From contig NC_087247.1 in NCBI RefSeq assembly GCF_037042905.1, forward strand, positions 36,597,420 through 36,661,419: DNA of 64,000 bases, in the 5' to 3' direction. A program made the translations under genes and the position numbers. Position 1 is the first letter of the stretch. Each line of letters begins with the position of its first letter. Below, one piece after another: positions 54,201 through 64,000 of the stretch. The DNA comes from Lytechinus pictus (taxonomy: Eukaryota; Echinodermata; Echinoidea; Temnopleuroida; Toxopneustidae). Below the pieces are notes generated by a model. It was not told the origin of the DNA and made no database searches. It worked only from the letters and a program-made list of their open reading frames with translations.

Positions 54201-57200
54201 GCAGACCTCTACATTGATGAGGGTGATCAGATCAAGTTTGGAAATTTGGTGAGTAACCATTTAAACTGCATCTATACTTTGAGCAATAAAACCCAAAAGA
54301 ATGTATTACTCTCAAAGTACCAGTGAAGGGCATGTACCAGCATTGTTAATGAAACTCCAATGTATGGTGCATTGTATAATGGTAGTAAAATAAGTAATGG
54401 CAAACAATCAGAAGATCATTAAGTTGGCAGAGAAAAAAGATCAACCATTGAGGAAGGAAAGGCCGACATATTTCTCCCCAAAAATTCTAACAAGCCAGAA
54501 ACAATTGGATATTATGGTTCCAGGGGCAGAAGCCAGGGGCCTTCTGTTGTATTTGATGGGTCTTCAAGGAGCAGGGGGCGAGGACCCATGATCCGCCACT
54601 CTGGCAAATCATATATATAATTGATGCTAAGTTTTTGTAAAACTATAGCCCACTTTGAAGAAATTTGGAAAGTAGATAATGATATTGTGGTTGTTTTATT
54701 TTTGGAATTGACTGCATGATCATACCTGTAGGCTATATACATGCAGGGCAACTATTGTATGGGCATATTGCATAAGTTTCTAAAAGCAGTCAACCAACCC
54801 CCTACCCCACCTGAAAAATGTTAATGAAAACAAATTGGGAATTGTTAAGGATATGTAAACAATCGTTGAATATTCTGTACTTGCATGCAGAAGTCTTTTT
54901 GTGAACATGTACTGCATAAATTGTGTCTGATATGATTAGTCCTGAAATGTGATTGACAGGGACTAGAATAAATCTTAGGGACCTTTTAGGAATTATTTAC
55001 TTTTCATTCGTTTCTGCTGAGCTCAGCATTACATGTAGATTGATCAAAAGACATTTGAACATGTACACAAATACAGTGTCCCAGAAAAAAACAAAACCCT
55101 GAATAGACCAGTTCGTAGTTACTCATGGACAATTTTTGGTCAAATGACCTTTCATTTCTTTCATTATGATAGGCAGATTTCAAAGCAAAATATTACGTAA
55201 GCTTGCCTCACATAGCAGGATAAAGAAATTGAATAGACCAGGTGACTAGAAGAGCACACCAATGAACACTTTATGAAGGTATTTGTTGCATTCCTACTTT
55301 GAATGCATATCATAGCATGTTGCACAATGTACTTGGCAAACTGTGAAAACCAGTCATTCGTGGACGCGTTGTTGTTTTTTGTGGATGTAAATGAAAACCA
55401 CAATTCAAAAGAATATATGAATAATCAAGACATCGAAGTTGGTGCTTATCTTATTAGATTTTAAACCACCATGTCACTTTAGTACAAATGACCTTCCTCT
55501 GATCATGCGTAGAATCTTTTGATCATGCGCAGAAAGGAACTACGAACTGGCTTATTTATCAGTGTTATATCATAAGTTAATCAACAAATTTTATTCTTGA
55601 TATATGACACTTTTTGGTGAAGCTTTCATTTAACACATTTTTCTTGTGCATATTTTACCCCTTGGTGAGAAAAGAAAAGATTGAAGAAAGGGTACCAAGT
55701 ATTTTCTTTTGGTGCGCACAAAATAAATTTTAAAGAGAAAATCATATTTTGATGTTCATTTTCTGCCCTTTATTGACACCTAGATTTAAGAAAAATAAAG
55801 GAATGCTTAGATTTTCATAATTTTACAAAGGAAGAAATTTTCACACATGGTTACCTGCCATAGGAGCAAACAGAATATTCACTAACCACTCAATTTTTAC
55901 TAGACCACTCCAGGCTCAAGCCATGTGTCAGATCTTCTACAGGATGTCAGGTAATTTATGGAAATGCAAGCCTGATTAAAAAAAAAACATTTCAAACAGG
56001 TGCCTTAATAATGGTCAGGAAATGGATTTAAAAAAATGTCATTTGTTTTTTTCATTTGAAATCCAGATGCATTTTTTTCCAAACAACTTTTTGATACACT
56101 TTCTTCATATTTCTTGTTTATATCTATCATAAGTTATGAAATTTAAGAGGAGTCTCTCAAAGCTTTTATAAACATGCTTCATTTGTTAAAAGTATAGTTT
56201 GGAATAAGATCTGACAAGGTATCAGTAATTCTTGGTCTTGTTTTTTACTCTGACACACTGTACGGAAAGAAGTCAAAAGTCAACATTTGAATAATTATTT
56301 CCCAATGTTATTTGCAACATGTGAATACATGCTACATGACATATACAGTAGGCCTACATGGTCTTTGGAGTTGAACTTTGATTCATTACATTGTTCAGTT
56401 CTAGTTTTTTTTCTAAATGAACAAAAAAGCTTATCACTTGGTATTGATTCATTAACAAACAAATCTGTGCATAAAATTGTACCATGCTAGCATATTCAAA
56501 TAAAATGTGCCTCTTAAATACATAAAATGATTGGCAAATTTTTTAATGTTTAGAAGTCCTATTGGTTTTGTAGAACCTCTGATCCTGTTAAATATTTCAT
56601 GGCCCTTTTATAATAGCAGTGTGAAATGGTCATACCAAGTCTTCCAAGTTGTAAAGGAGAAGGCATACTTACTGTCTTTTACTGTATTGAAAAAGAGACC
56701 TATCATACTTAAATGCTTCACAGAGGCCTACCATACATTTAGGCTACCTGAAGAAAAAGTAACTAAAAGAGTTAAGGTCAAATTAAAAACTATCAAAGTT
56801 CAGTTCCACTGATAATGTTTACTTTCACAAGTAGTATTCATCTTGTCCTCAAATGTTCAGTTTGTTCGCTGGGATTGTTTTCACTCCCCCAAATTTCATA
56901 TTTTCCCCAATACTCAAAGTGCAGCTTGTCTCCTTAGCTCAAGATATATGTACATATCTTTAAAAATGTATTTAACACAAAACAATGTTGAACTCACAAA
57001 ACTTAGGAAGCAGTATCTTTACAGATAATGGAGCAAAAAAAAAATAATTTTGTGTACAAAAACATTGAAAGTTTTATACATTAAACCTGCCATTTTGAAT
57101 CATCATTGGCAAGTTGAAGATCACCATGCCCATGGAAACTAAATAAAGATTCAGTAAACTTTCATTACCAACTCTGGTGGATTTGTTTTCCAAAATGCTC

Positions 57201-60200
57201 TATAACTATATAATTCTCTCTTTTCATTTAAGTCAGGGTGACCAGATTTCACAAAATGAAATAAGTGACAATCGACAAAAAAAGATCAACAAAGAAGGCT
57301 ACACAGTGTTAGACTTATGAAAAATATAAAGAATTGGAAGGGAGGGTGAACGAAAGAATGAAGGAGAGAAAGGAAAGAGATGAATTGAGAAGAAAGAAAG
57401 AAAAAATGAAGGGGAAAATGAAGGAAAAAAAAGAATAAAAGAAGAATGAAAGAGAGAAAAAAGGTTTCCATCATTCTTTGAATTAAATATAGAAAGAAAG
57501 GAAAAGAAAGGAAGGGAAGATGAATAAATATTGAAAGACATAATAAAGGAGAGAAAGAAAACCAAAAAAAAAGGAGGAAAGAAAGAAAGAATGAATTAAG
57601 GAAAGAAAAATGTTTCCTTCATTCTTTGAAAGAAAGAAACAAACAAAGAAAGAAGAAAAACAGGAAGGAAGGAAAGGAGGGAGGGAAAGAAAGAAAGAAT
57701 AAGGGGAAAGAATTAGAAGAAAAAAATGAAATAAAGAATTAAAGAAAGGAGGAAAGAGAGGGAGGAAAGAATGAAAAAAAAGAGAAAATAATGAAAAGGA
57801 GAGGGAGGGAGAAGGAAGCAAAAAAGTTTAAGGAAAGAAAGAATGAAGGAAATAAAAAAGGAAATTTAATAAAGAAGGAAAGAAAGAAAAAAAATGAACA
57901 CGTGGAGAGGGATCAAAGGATAGGAAATAAAGATAGATGGAACAAAAAAAGGGCCAGCAGGAAGGATAGAAGGCTGAAGAAAGAAGGATAGAAAAAAAAG
58001 AGGGAAAAAGTTTAAACTTCAAGCAACCAAAACCAATCCAATCATCTAACAAAAGTCAATGATATTTGGTGTTTTTTAAATACATTTTCAAAATAAAAAA
58101 ACAAACAAATGTTTTAGAAATGAATAAAATTTCAAAGTGAAACATTGTCAACTTAAAAGTTAGATGAAACATCGCGGCATCATACACAACAAGACTCAAA
58201 ACGAAAGCTAAAACAACTAGATCTAGTTATGAAAACTCAATAACTTGTTCCTCCGGTTACATCTCCAAATCAGTAATCTGAGAATCTATTATAATCATAC
58301 AAATTTCCCGCCGATTTTGTGATGATTTTGGTGGAAACTGTTTATCATGTCATTGTTTGCATTGAGAATCTGCTCCGATCCTACATGCCTAGCTAGTAGC
58401 CTGCCACACACTAGCCTCTTGTCGAGGCCCTGGCGGCTGAATTGCGAAGCGAATTAGGCCTGGCGAGCGCAGCGAGCCAGGGCCTCTTGACATCTGAGCT
58501 GAATTATATATTCATGAGGAACATCTTCCTAATGAATATACATGAGTCATGAATATTAACGGTCACCTAGTCAACCAATGAAAATGTCAAACCTGTTTCG
58601 TCCGGGATTCGCAGGGATTCATTTAATTGCGGGACACTAAATGGGATATAACCAGCAAAATGCTACAAGTATAGTGGTACTACTTCTACTACTAGTACTA
58701 GCCGTAACAGACCCATCACCACCACAAAACTTTCCGGGGATCGGCCTGGTCAGACTCGAGTCAAGGGGAAGCACCAACTGAACTACTCGACTCCAGCATT
58801 CCCTCTCTGCACCGCGGAGATAGATAATCGACGCATAGTGGAATCGCATGAAAGATTACATTTTTTCCATATCCTGTGGGTAGATTTACAAAAACATCTC
58901 GTCCTTTCAGTGCAGATTTCATTTCATCGACTTGCAAATCCTTAAATCGGTCAATATTCAGCGTTTTAGATGCATATTCAATGCTCTTTGATATTTCGTC
59001 GTCACTCTTCGCCAGAATCCACATGTCGCCATTCAAGATGAGCTCATGAATATTAAATATGACGTCATAGCAGCCTGCGCTCTCATTGGATGATTTTCAC
59101 CGACCAGTTTTTGGTCGGAATATTGGTAAAAACAATTTTTGGGTTAGCAAGAAAATAAACGCAGAACTTGCAAAAGTTTAGCTATCGATTTTATTGTTGT
59201 CTCTGCTTCATCATCAGTTGGTTATTTGATGAGAATTTGTCACTTTTAAATGTATTAAGTACATTTTGTTCAATATTCTGAGATACGGGACAAATAGGCG
59301 TCCGGGGAAGGGTTTATCGGGACGCTGGGACAAAGGAGCAAAATACGGGACGATCCAGGGAAATATGGGACGTCTGGTCACCCTGATTTAAGTGGATAGG
59401 GTTCCCTAGGGCTTCCTTTTCCTAAGAGCAATGACATGAAAAGAAAAAAAGGAAATAAAAACAACATGCGAAGAGTAATTGATTTATACCATTCTGTTTT
59501 GCAGGCTTTAGATGTGCGTTCTACCCCTGGCCATACATCTGGGTGTGTCACCTATGTATTGCGCAATGAGACAGGGACACCTGTAATGGCTTTTACTGGA
59601 GATGCCATCCTCATCAGAGGATGTGGCAGGACAGATTTCCAGGAAGGTAAACTGAACTTTAAAATATAATATATCACTTGAAAGATGTAGAGCCATTTTT
59701 CAGTAATTATTTAAGTAAAAGACTTCTTTCAACTAATTACAGGTCTGAGGTGCTGACCTATATGCTAGCTGTTTTTCAAATAATGGTTTTAAGAATTTTA
59801 AAACCTCCAACCACTGGTTGCCAGAGCCAATTTATTTTGAGGTTGTTCATCCAGTTTTTTTATTGTATTGTGCTGTGCCCCAGAATGCCCTTGTTTTCCA
59901 AAATCATGTAAATGCTGACAAGTTTGTACTTCCCCAAGCGATGTACATGTTCCCAGATATCATGTGAATGGAGTCCTGGAATTGCATTTGTTGTTATGTA
60001 TGAAATATTTGTAATATTGTCTGTTCTTGATCCCATATAGGTGATTCTGGGACACTCTATGACTCTGTTCATGGAAAGATTCTCTCATTACCCCCTTCAA
60101 CAAGATTGCTGCCAGCCCATGACTACACAGGTATGCATATTGCATGACACAATTTTAAGTACGGTACCATTCACTTACGATTTATGATTAATGTATTATT

Positions 60201-61399
60201 AATGATCTGCTGATTGACAGATTGGTATCTTTCAAGCCCCCCCCCCCCCCCCCCAACACCGTTCAATGTATCCTTATGTTTATTTTTAAAATTTGTAGTT
60301 CCGGGGGATTATAAGTACATACATTTTCCCTCAGGACCCACAACCATCATCAGATCTAATATCCTGTTCCTGATACACACTCATCTTATGAATTCAAGTT
60401 ATTTTTATTGTTTACTTAAATTGTTACTGTTGTTAGAATTGTTATTTGAGTAACAACTATTATTGTTAATTGAAATTACTATCGTAAATCTGAATTGTTA
60501 TCGTGAATCAAAGTTATTGTAAAATTGAATTAGTATTGTCATGGTAATTGAAATTATCCTCGTGGCAATTCAGCCTTCATGGCTGCAAAAGATTTTTGTA
60601 TACTGTTACAACTATATTATGACTTGCTTTGAAGATATTGTCAATTTCATATTATTTGCAGGGCAGACAATGACAACGGTGAAAGAAGAATTGCAGTTTA
60701 ATCCGAGATTAACCAAGACGAAAGAAGAGTTCATTAAAATCATGCATGAGCTTAACCTCCCCTACCCAAAAGCAATAGGTGAGTATTCCAACCTGCACTT
60801 TCTATTCAGTGGATTTGATGATTTCACTTTGCTTTGAACAATAATGGTTTATGAGAAAAGAAATATATAGTATATATACTGAATGAGTTAGAATAAGCTT
60901 TACAACTTAATAATCGCTAGTTGAATGAAAAAAACACAAAAAACACTCTATTCCTGAAAAGTATCCTCTCCCAAATAAATTGATACCATTTTATGCGGTA
61001 TTAGTTTGGGTGTTAATAATGAGGTATTGTTTGTTTTGGAGTAAAATTTGATTTGTTTCATAGTAAAGCATGGCTACAATGGATGAATCCAGATATTGGT
61101 AAAGACTCATGATTCTGAGTCATATTGAGCCTTTGTTCTTGTATATTGTTCTATCTTTTCATTTTCGATCTGACTCTTCATATTTAGTGTAATCAGAGAG
61201 AACATGGAGCATCACTTCAAAGAACTGCTAATTAGATGCCATTTAATGAAAATAAGTTTCCATATTCATTAGGTTAATGTACATATCTAATTCATTCACC
61301 TCTCTCTCTCTCTCTCTCTCTCTGTATTTTCACTTCTCAGACAAAGCACTTCCTGCCAACTTGGTCTGTGGTGTCGTTGGGGAGGGATATGACATGTGA
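51298..61399 (+). CDS. ETHE1: Persulfide dioxygenase ETHE1, mitochondrial, seven exons
   Basis: ETHE1 is a mitochondrial matrix iron enzyme of the metallo-beta-lactamase fold that oxidises glutathione persulfide to sulfite in sulfide detoxification. Coding exons: 51298-51642, 52629-52773, 54100-54248, 59505-59646, 60041-60130, 60662-60778 and 61341-61399. All boundaries are GT-AG and the frame is continuous for 348 aa. Signature stretches: [77 protein letters not shown] and LNLPYPKAI. Predicted iron ligands are H167, H223 and D246. The H167-H223 spacing of 56 equals that of the human ligands (H79, H135), and a four-residue insert (NETGTP region) precedes D246. The N-terminal 115 aa of exon 1 are longer than in human ETHE1 (254 aa total). 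They are rich in Arg, Ser and Leu and poor in acidic residues, so a long targeting presequence is likely. Internal Met codons late in exon 1 could give a shorter form. Intron 3 (5.3 kb) holds a hAT element. Confidence 0.95.
51737..51865. repeat. Repeat family B fragment, inverted
   Basis: 'aaaagcttcggtctctgtta', 'ttccgctgaactcagttggctcactcacca' and 'cagatggctgccagctgtcta' are the reverse of words in the 9.2-9.84 kb copy. ETHE1 intron 1. Confidence 0.6.
52970..53190. repeat. Dispersed repeat fragment
   Basis: Shares 'taaagggggagtgaactg', 'gtctctcattgactgtgt' and 'agagaaactaaa' with 18063-18240. ETHE1 intron 2. Confidence 0.45.
55102..55555. mobile_element. MITE with AATA(A/G)(A/G)CCAGTTCGTAGTT termini
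   Basis: The left end AATAGACCAGTTCGTAGTT and the right end AACTACGAACTGGCTTATT are inverted repeats. Inside the right arm 'gatcatgcg' is duplicated. About 454 bp, ETHE1 intron 3, no coding capacity. Confidence 0.75.
57325..57995. repeat. Purine-rich (GAAA/GGAA)n tract
   Basis: About 670 bp of almost pure A/G on the plus strand, with two imperfect internal copies around 'tttcc(a/t)tcattctttgaa' (about 57466 and 57612). The open frames on both strands here are low-complexity artefacts. Confidence 0.9.
58761..59036 (-). pseudogene. RecQ-like DNA helicase N-terminal fragment
   Basis: The minus-strand frame starts [20 protein letters not shown] and reads [20 protein letters not shown] followed by [14 protein letters not shown]. 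This is the Q-motif and Walker A region of a RecQ family helicase. The Walker A ends GKN instead of GKS/T. Similarity stops after CVDYLS and the rest of the helicase domain is absent. It is either a captured host exon or the remnant of a mobile-element helicase. It cannot be an active helicase alone. Confidence 0.75.
61299..61323 (+). repeat. (CT)n microsatellite before the last ETHE1 exon
   Basis: About 12 CT units, followed by 'gtattttcacttctcag' and the exon 7 acceptor at 61340. It lies where the polypyrimidine tract of that acceptor would be expected. Confidence 0.85.
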
Positions 61400-63075
61400 G
61401 AAGATGGAGACATGTCAGATCAAACTTTGTACATGTATCCATCGATATTGAAGACAAAGATGACTTCTAAAAAGATAAATGGTTTTTAGATTAAATTTGG
61501 ATCATGGATGTAAGAATCAATGTGCAAGGCGATATATAAAATATACAAACATGTTTCTGGAAAAGAAGTAGGATCCGACTCTCTTCTGCTGCTTCATACA
61601 TCATTACACATTTATATGATGTAAAAAGTATATGCGACTGTATTTCTTGCATTTACCATCCAAGTGCTTCCTCATTTACAGTATTCTGTATTTTTTGGAA
61701 GTTCAGATGATCATCGTAATTGACACTTTGATCAAAATTGAAATTGGGAGAATTTGTAAAGTAATTGTTGCTCCTCTCTATCCACTTAATTCCTTCTTTG
61801 TTAATAATCATAATTTATACTTGGGTTTTATGATTAAAGAAAGCAGCAAGGTTTATCTCTTTATAGGAATCAAGAATACATGAATGTCAACTTTATGCCT
61901 TGACTTTAGATGGGGTAATTGGAATAAGCTCAGTATACAATTTTCTGGGTGATGGTACTACATTAATGCATATTCATTTAATTTTGAGTATTCAATTGTT
62001 TTGTGGAGAATTTTTCAGCTCAGATGGTTTGATAAATGGCTATCTATCTGAAAAGCACATTTTAAAAAGCTTATTACCATTTTCCCCTTCGTTTGTGAAA
62101 AGTAATCCCCCTTATGATGTGATAACCTTTTCTTTTTGCCTGCCGGCTAATAAAAAAAAAATCCCCTTATTTATTCATTTTTTTTTCACTTGTGAAAGAA
62201 AATTGTTTATGTCACCCCTCTCTGACAAAAACCTTGAATTGCCCATAATAATTACATTACAGTGAGGAAGAAAAGTAATGGTTGTGAGCTTATGTGCCGT
62301 CTTTTTGTCTCAAAATGGTCCTTAATATAAAAGTGACATGTATATGTAGTGTGTCGCTCATTATCACGTAATCCATCAGTCAATATTCAATTACGTGCCA
62401 TTGTGATGCAACATTAAATAAGTTGAATTCTCAGATCATATATATGATGAAGTTTATCTCTACGTGCAGAGTACAAAGAGATCAAAGGTAGGAATAACAA
62501 AAAAAAAAAAAAAAAACCTGACAGGAAAAAAACAGAAATATGAAACCTGTTTTCCTTGCACATTGTGGATAATGAATATGTTCTCACCGTGTTTTTGCAT
62601 ATATAGTTCCTGTATATTTGGCTGAGTCTTTACAATTGAATAGTGCATTCTAAATTGATTCTCAATTTTATGTTCCCATTTCCGCAACTCTTCAATTTTT
62701 CATTTATTTTCATTTTCTAAATCTGATTTATTTATCAATTTTAATTATTTTTCATTTATCTACTATATTGGGGAGGAAAGGGAGTGTGTATAATACTCAG
62801 TCTGTTTACAGATCTACTGGCAGATATTTAGAAGATATAAACATCAGTTGTATGTTGTATGATAAAGTAATTAATTTTGTGATAAAATGTGAATGTTTTG
62901 CATAAATCTTTAAAATATTTTTGTGAAGAACTTTGTACATTTCATAACTGATTGCTGCCCTCTGGAAGGAGGATAATCTAAAGTCACTTCACCTTAGTCC
63001 AGTTACTGTATGTGCCATATGAGCCGGCATTCAAGGTTTGTGATATGAAAATTAACCAGTTATTTTGTATGGTTT
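61400..63075 (+). other. ETHE1 3' UTR and downstream AT-rich DNA
   Basis: No further coding exon is recognised. A possible polyadenylation signal AATAAA is at 62149-62154; others exist. The open frames here are short and hydrophobic with no family resemblance. Confidence 0.4.
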
Positions 63076-63079
63076 ATTT

Positions 63080-63565
63080 CCAATTCGTCTAACGCCAATT
63101 CGTCCGTTTTCCAACTCGTCTACTTTCATTTGGTCTACCATCAGGGGTGCGTTTCATCAATATTTACATCCGACAAGTTGTCAGATCTGACATCTTTCCA
63201 TGATTTTGATTGGCTGAGAGGCACTGTTCCTATGGTAACTGTCGGATAAAATGGGACTTGTCGGATAAAACGTCCGACAAGTCCTTTCATGAAACGCCCC
63301 CCAGTTTGTCCACTCACCACATGGTCTTCTTTTATTCAGTCTAATGCCATTCTGTCTAATAACCAGTTGGTCCAATAGCAAGTTAGTCCATATACCATTC
63401 GGTCTAATTAAACTAACGTGTAAATTGTGCAAAATGAATGAAAAGAAAATGGGTATTAGACCAACTGGTTATTAGACGAACTGGTGACTAGACGAAGTGA
63501 TGAATGGACCAAATGGTTGTAAGACTAAATGTCGATGGACGGAATGGCATTAGACTAAATGAAGG
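63080..63565. repeat. Palindromic repeat built from GGTCTAAT / ATTAGACC words
   Basis: The left half has repeated 'attcgtctaacgcc', 'atttggtctacca' and 'cagttggtccaata' words. The right half has their complements ('attagaccaactggttattagac', 'gaatggcattagac'). The segment can therefore fold into a large cruciform and reads alike on both strands. A separate MITE lies in the left half. Confidence 0.75.
63144..63302. mobile_element. MITE with GGGG(T/G)GCGTTTCAT termini, nested
   Basis: The left GGGGTGCGTTTCAT and right ATGAAACGCCCCC ends are inverted, and 'ccgacaagttgtc'/'gacaagt' words repeat inside. About 159 bp, inserted within the palindromic repeat between 'ggtctaccatca' and 'cagtttgtcc'. 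Confidence 0.75.
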
Positions 63566-64000
63566 TAGAACTTTTTTATTTCCTTGTTCCATGTTTACTG
63601 TATCATGCTCTAAAATATTTCTGTATTCTGTCATGATAATACTGGCCTGTTACATAGTATATATTGTATTACAATCAACTGTTCACATCAGTGATACCAA
63701 GTGCCATTATGGGTATATGCCTTTGGTCTATGTAAACATACATGCACAACAGTATAATTACTTAAGATCTGCATGATCAAGTCTATGAAAAGATTCTGTA
63801 GAATAAGGAACCACATGCAACAGTAAATTTGTACCGTTAATTGTGATAATACTGCACTTTTTCCTGGCCAAAACAAGATTTAGTTTTAGGACAATTCTGG
63901 TTATAAGATGTTAATTAGAGTTTGCCAATCATTTGTGGATGTTGCACAATTTCTGAAACATTTCCAATACAATACATGGACTAATGCTTCACCCTGGCAT
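63566..64000. other. Unannotated right edge
   Basis: AT-rich sequence. No gene, repeat or RNA that I can support. Confidence 0.4.

Larger units (their letters stand above)
57234..59385. mobile_element. hAT-type DNA transposon, non-autonomous, 2152 bp
   Basis: The ends CAGGGTGACCAGA and TCTGGTCACCCTG are inverted repeats. The exact 8-bp sequence ATTTAAGT flanks both sides (57226-57233 and 59386-59393), the hAT signature. No transposase is seen. The interior has a purine-rich tract (57325-57995), a segment with an internal inverted repeat around 58425-58495, and a RecQ-like helicase fragment on the minus strand. It lies in ETHE1 intron 3. Confidence 0.92.

Noticed and set aside
57286-58052. 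Several Phe/Ser-rich or Lys/Glu-rich frames
   Set aside because: Translations of the purine/pyrimidine tract; low complexity only.
60214-60453. 79-aa frame starting before a poly-C run
   Set aside because: Intronic in ETHE1, proline run from homopolymer, no domain.
4466-61399. Functional cluster of SELENOK, TLR, NDUFA5 and ETHE1
   Set aside because: They differ in strand and are separated by kilobases of repeats. Two are mitochondrial but nothing in the sequence indicates joint control.

Overview
The window looks like nuclear DNA of a marine deuterostome invertebrate, most likely an echinoderm and probably a sea urchin. The reasons are an intronless Toll-like receptor of the echinoid type, split housekeeping genes with GT-AG introns, AT-rich intergenic DNA, and a very dense load of non-LTR retrotransposons, a Ty3/gypsy element, a hAT element and many short inverted-repeat elements (MITEs). 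Nothing prokaryotic is present. The species cannot be fixed by eye.

Four protein genes and one tRNA can be assembled. (1) SELENOK, selenoprotein K, minus strand, coding exons between 12199 and 4466: five exons, one only 13 nt long, with an in-frame UGA at the conserved Sec position. (2) A complete single-exon Toll-like receptor, minus strand, 23575-20732, 947 aa. (3) NDUFA5, the complex I subunit, plus strand, five coding exons from 32958 to 42418, with a first intron of about 5.9 kb. (4) ETHE1, mitochondrial persulfide dioxygenase, plus strand, seven coding exons from 51298 to 61399, with a 5.3 kb third intron holding a 2.15 kb hAT element. (5) tRNA-Asp(GTC), minus strand, 50661-50590.

Layout: 1-4.4 kb, repeats and the presumed SELENOK 3' region with a 146-bp triplication; 4.5-12.2 kb, SELENOK with MITEs in its introns; 12.4-18.2 kb, a repeat field (X-box satellite, MITEs, TGACCTTTGACC tandem array); 18.2-19.9 kb, a broken LINE on the minus strand; 20.7-23.6 kb, the TLR; 24-27 kb, MITEs and an inverted second X-box array; 27.3-32.65 kb, two related 5'-truncated LINEs separated by a CAGTGGCGTA-ended element; 33-42.4 kb, NDUFA5; 43.8-49.5 kb, a full-length but defective Ty3/gypsy element with 4-bp target duplication, a tRNA-Trp primer site and a MITE inside its integrase; 50.6 kb, tRNA-Asp; 51.3-61.4 kb, ETHE1; 61.4-64 kb, 3' UTR, AT-rich DNA and a palindromic repeat with a nested MITE.

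The genes do not form a pathway. NDUFA5 and ETHE1 are both mitochondrial (ETHE1 feeds sulfide oxidation, which delivers electrons to the respiratory chain), SELENOK is an ER membrane protein and the TLR is an innate immune receptor. I regard their proximity as coincidental. I found no clearly new biological system. The most notable points are the SELENOK microexon and unusual C-terminus, satellite arrays carrying perfect RFX X-box palindromes next to the SELENOK promoter, a TLR whose TIR BB-loop proline is replaced by leucine, and a young LTR pair around a heavily broken pol.
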